Positions 19,176-19,244 of a stretch of 19,244 nucleotides of DNA are shown one piece after another. The position numbers and the translations under genes are program-made. Below the pieces are notes generated by a model, which saw only the letters and a program-made list of their open reading frames with translations, made no database searches and was not told the DNA's origin. The stretch's first letter is position 1. Each line of letters begins with the position of its first letter. Source of the stretch: Phoronis ovalis (Eukaryota; Phoronida; Phoronidae); the NCBI GenBank assembly GCA_028565635.1, contig JAOXYB010016088.1, positions 1 through 19,244 of the forward strand. Direction: 5' to 3'.

Positions 19176-19244
19176 GGCTAAACGTCCGGTTACCGGACGG
19201 CGTATCTTGGGGCTAAACGTCCGGACATCCAATTCGGATCAACT
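19176..19244. repeat. GC-rich repeat cut by window edge
   Basis: GGCTAAACGTCCGG occurs at 19176-19189 and again at 19211-19224, a 35-bp period. Between them is a perfect palindrome, CGTCCGG-TTA-CCGGACG (19183-19199). This GC-rich, CpG-bearing patch differs sharply from its AT-rich surroundings and probably begins another repeat outside the window. Confidence 0.65.

Overview
The window holds most of one large eukaryotic gene on the minus strand: an ASPM/Asp orthologue (abnormal spindle protein, a spindle-pole microtubule minus-end factor). I could chain 20 coding exons from the start codon at 18243 down to 353. Every intron except the unusual exon 5/6 boundary has a clear GT...AG pair. The splice phases agree throughout, and the joined exons total 8412 nt, an open frame of 2804 codons. 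The gene runs off the left edge: the last intron starts at 352, and the C-terminal armadillo-like part and 3' end are not present.

The organism is an animal. The base composition is AT-rich, introns are mostly 140-740 bp, and the protein is strikingly similar to vertebrate ASPM in the calponin-homology region. Short introns together with the repeat families suggest an invertebrate, perhaps a lophotrochozoan or invertebrate deuterostome. That is inference; nothing in the window fixes the species.

Layout, in gene order (right to left). 19244-18249 is upstream DNA with a long-terminal-inverted-repeat MITE (18607-19131) and the edge of a GC-rich repeat (19176-19244). Exons 1-3 (18243-17268) encode the N-terminal ASH domain. 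Exon 4 (16972-14608) is a large disordered exon rich in TP/SP motifs, including three SP[DEN]SF repeats that probably bind katanin. Exons 5-8 (14427-12393) encode a conserved linker. Exons 9-18 (12231-7177) encode the two calponin-homology domains and the first IQ motif. A repeat-filled intron (7176-4380) carries a roughly 2.4 kb tandemly repeated element ending in a hairpin. Exon 19 (4379-844) is one 3.5 kb exon with 49 IQ-like motifs. Exon 20 (506-353) adds two more. The left edge (1-175) carries a second copy of the hairpin-ended element.

No other protein-coding gene, tRNA, rRNA or CRISPR array is visible. The remaining open frames are antisense shadows of the IQ exon, intronic chance frames, or frames inside tandem repeats.
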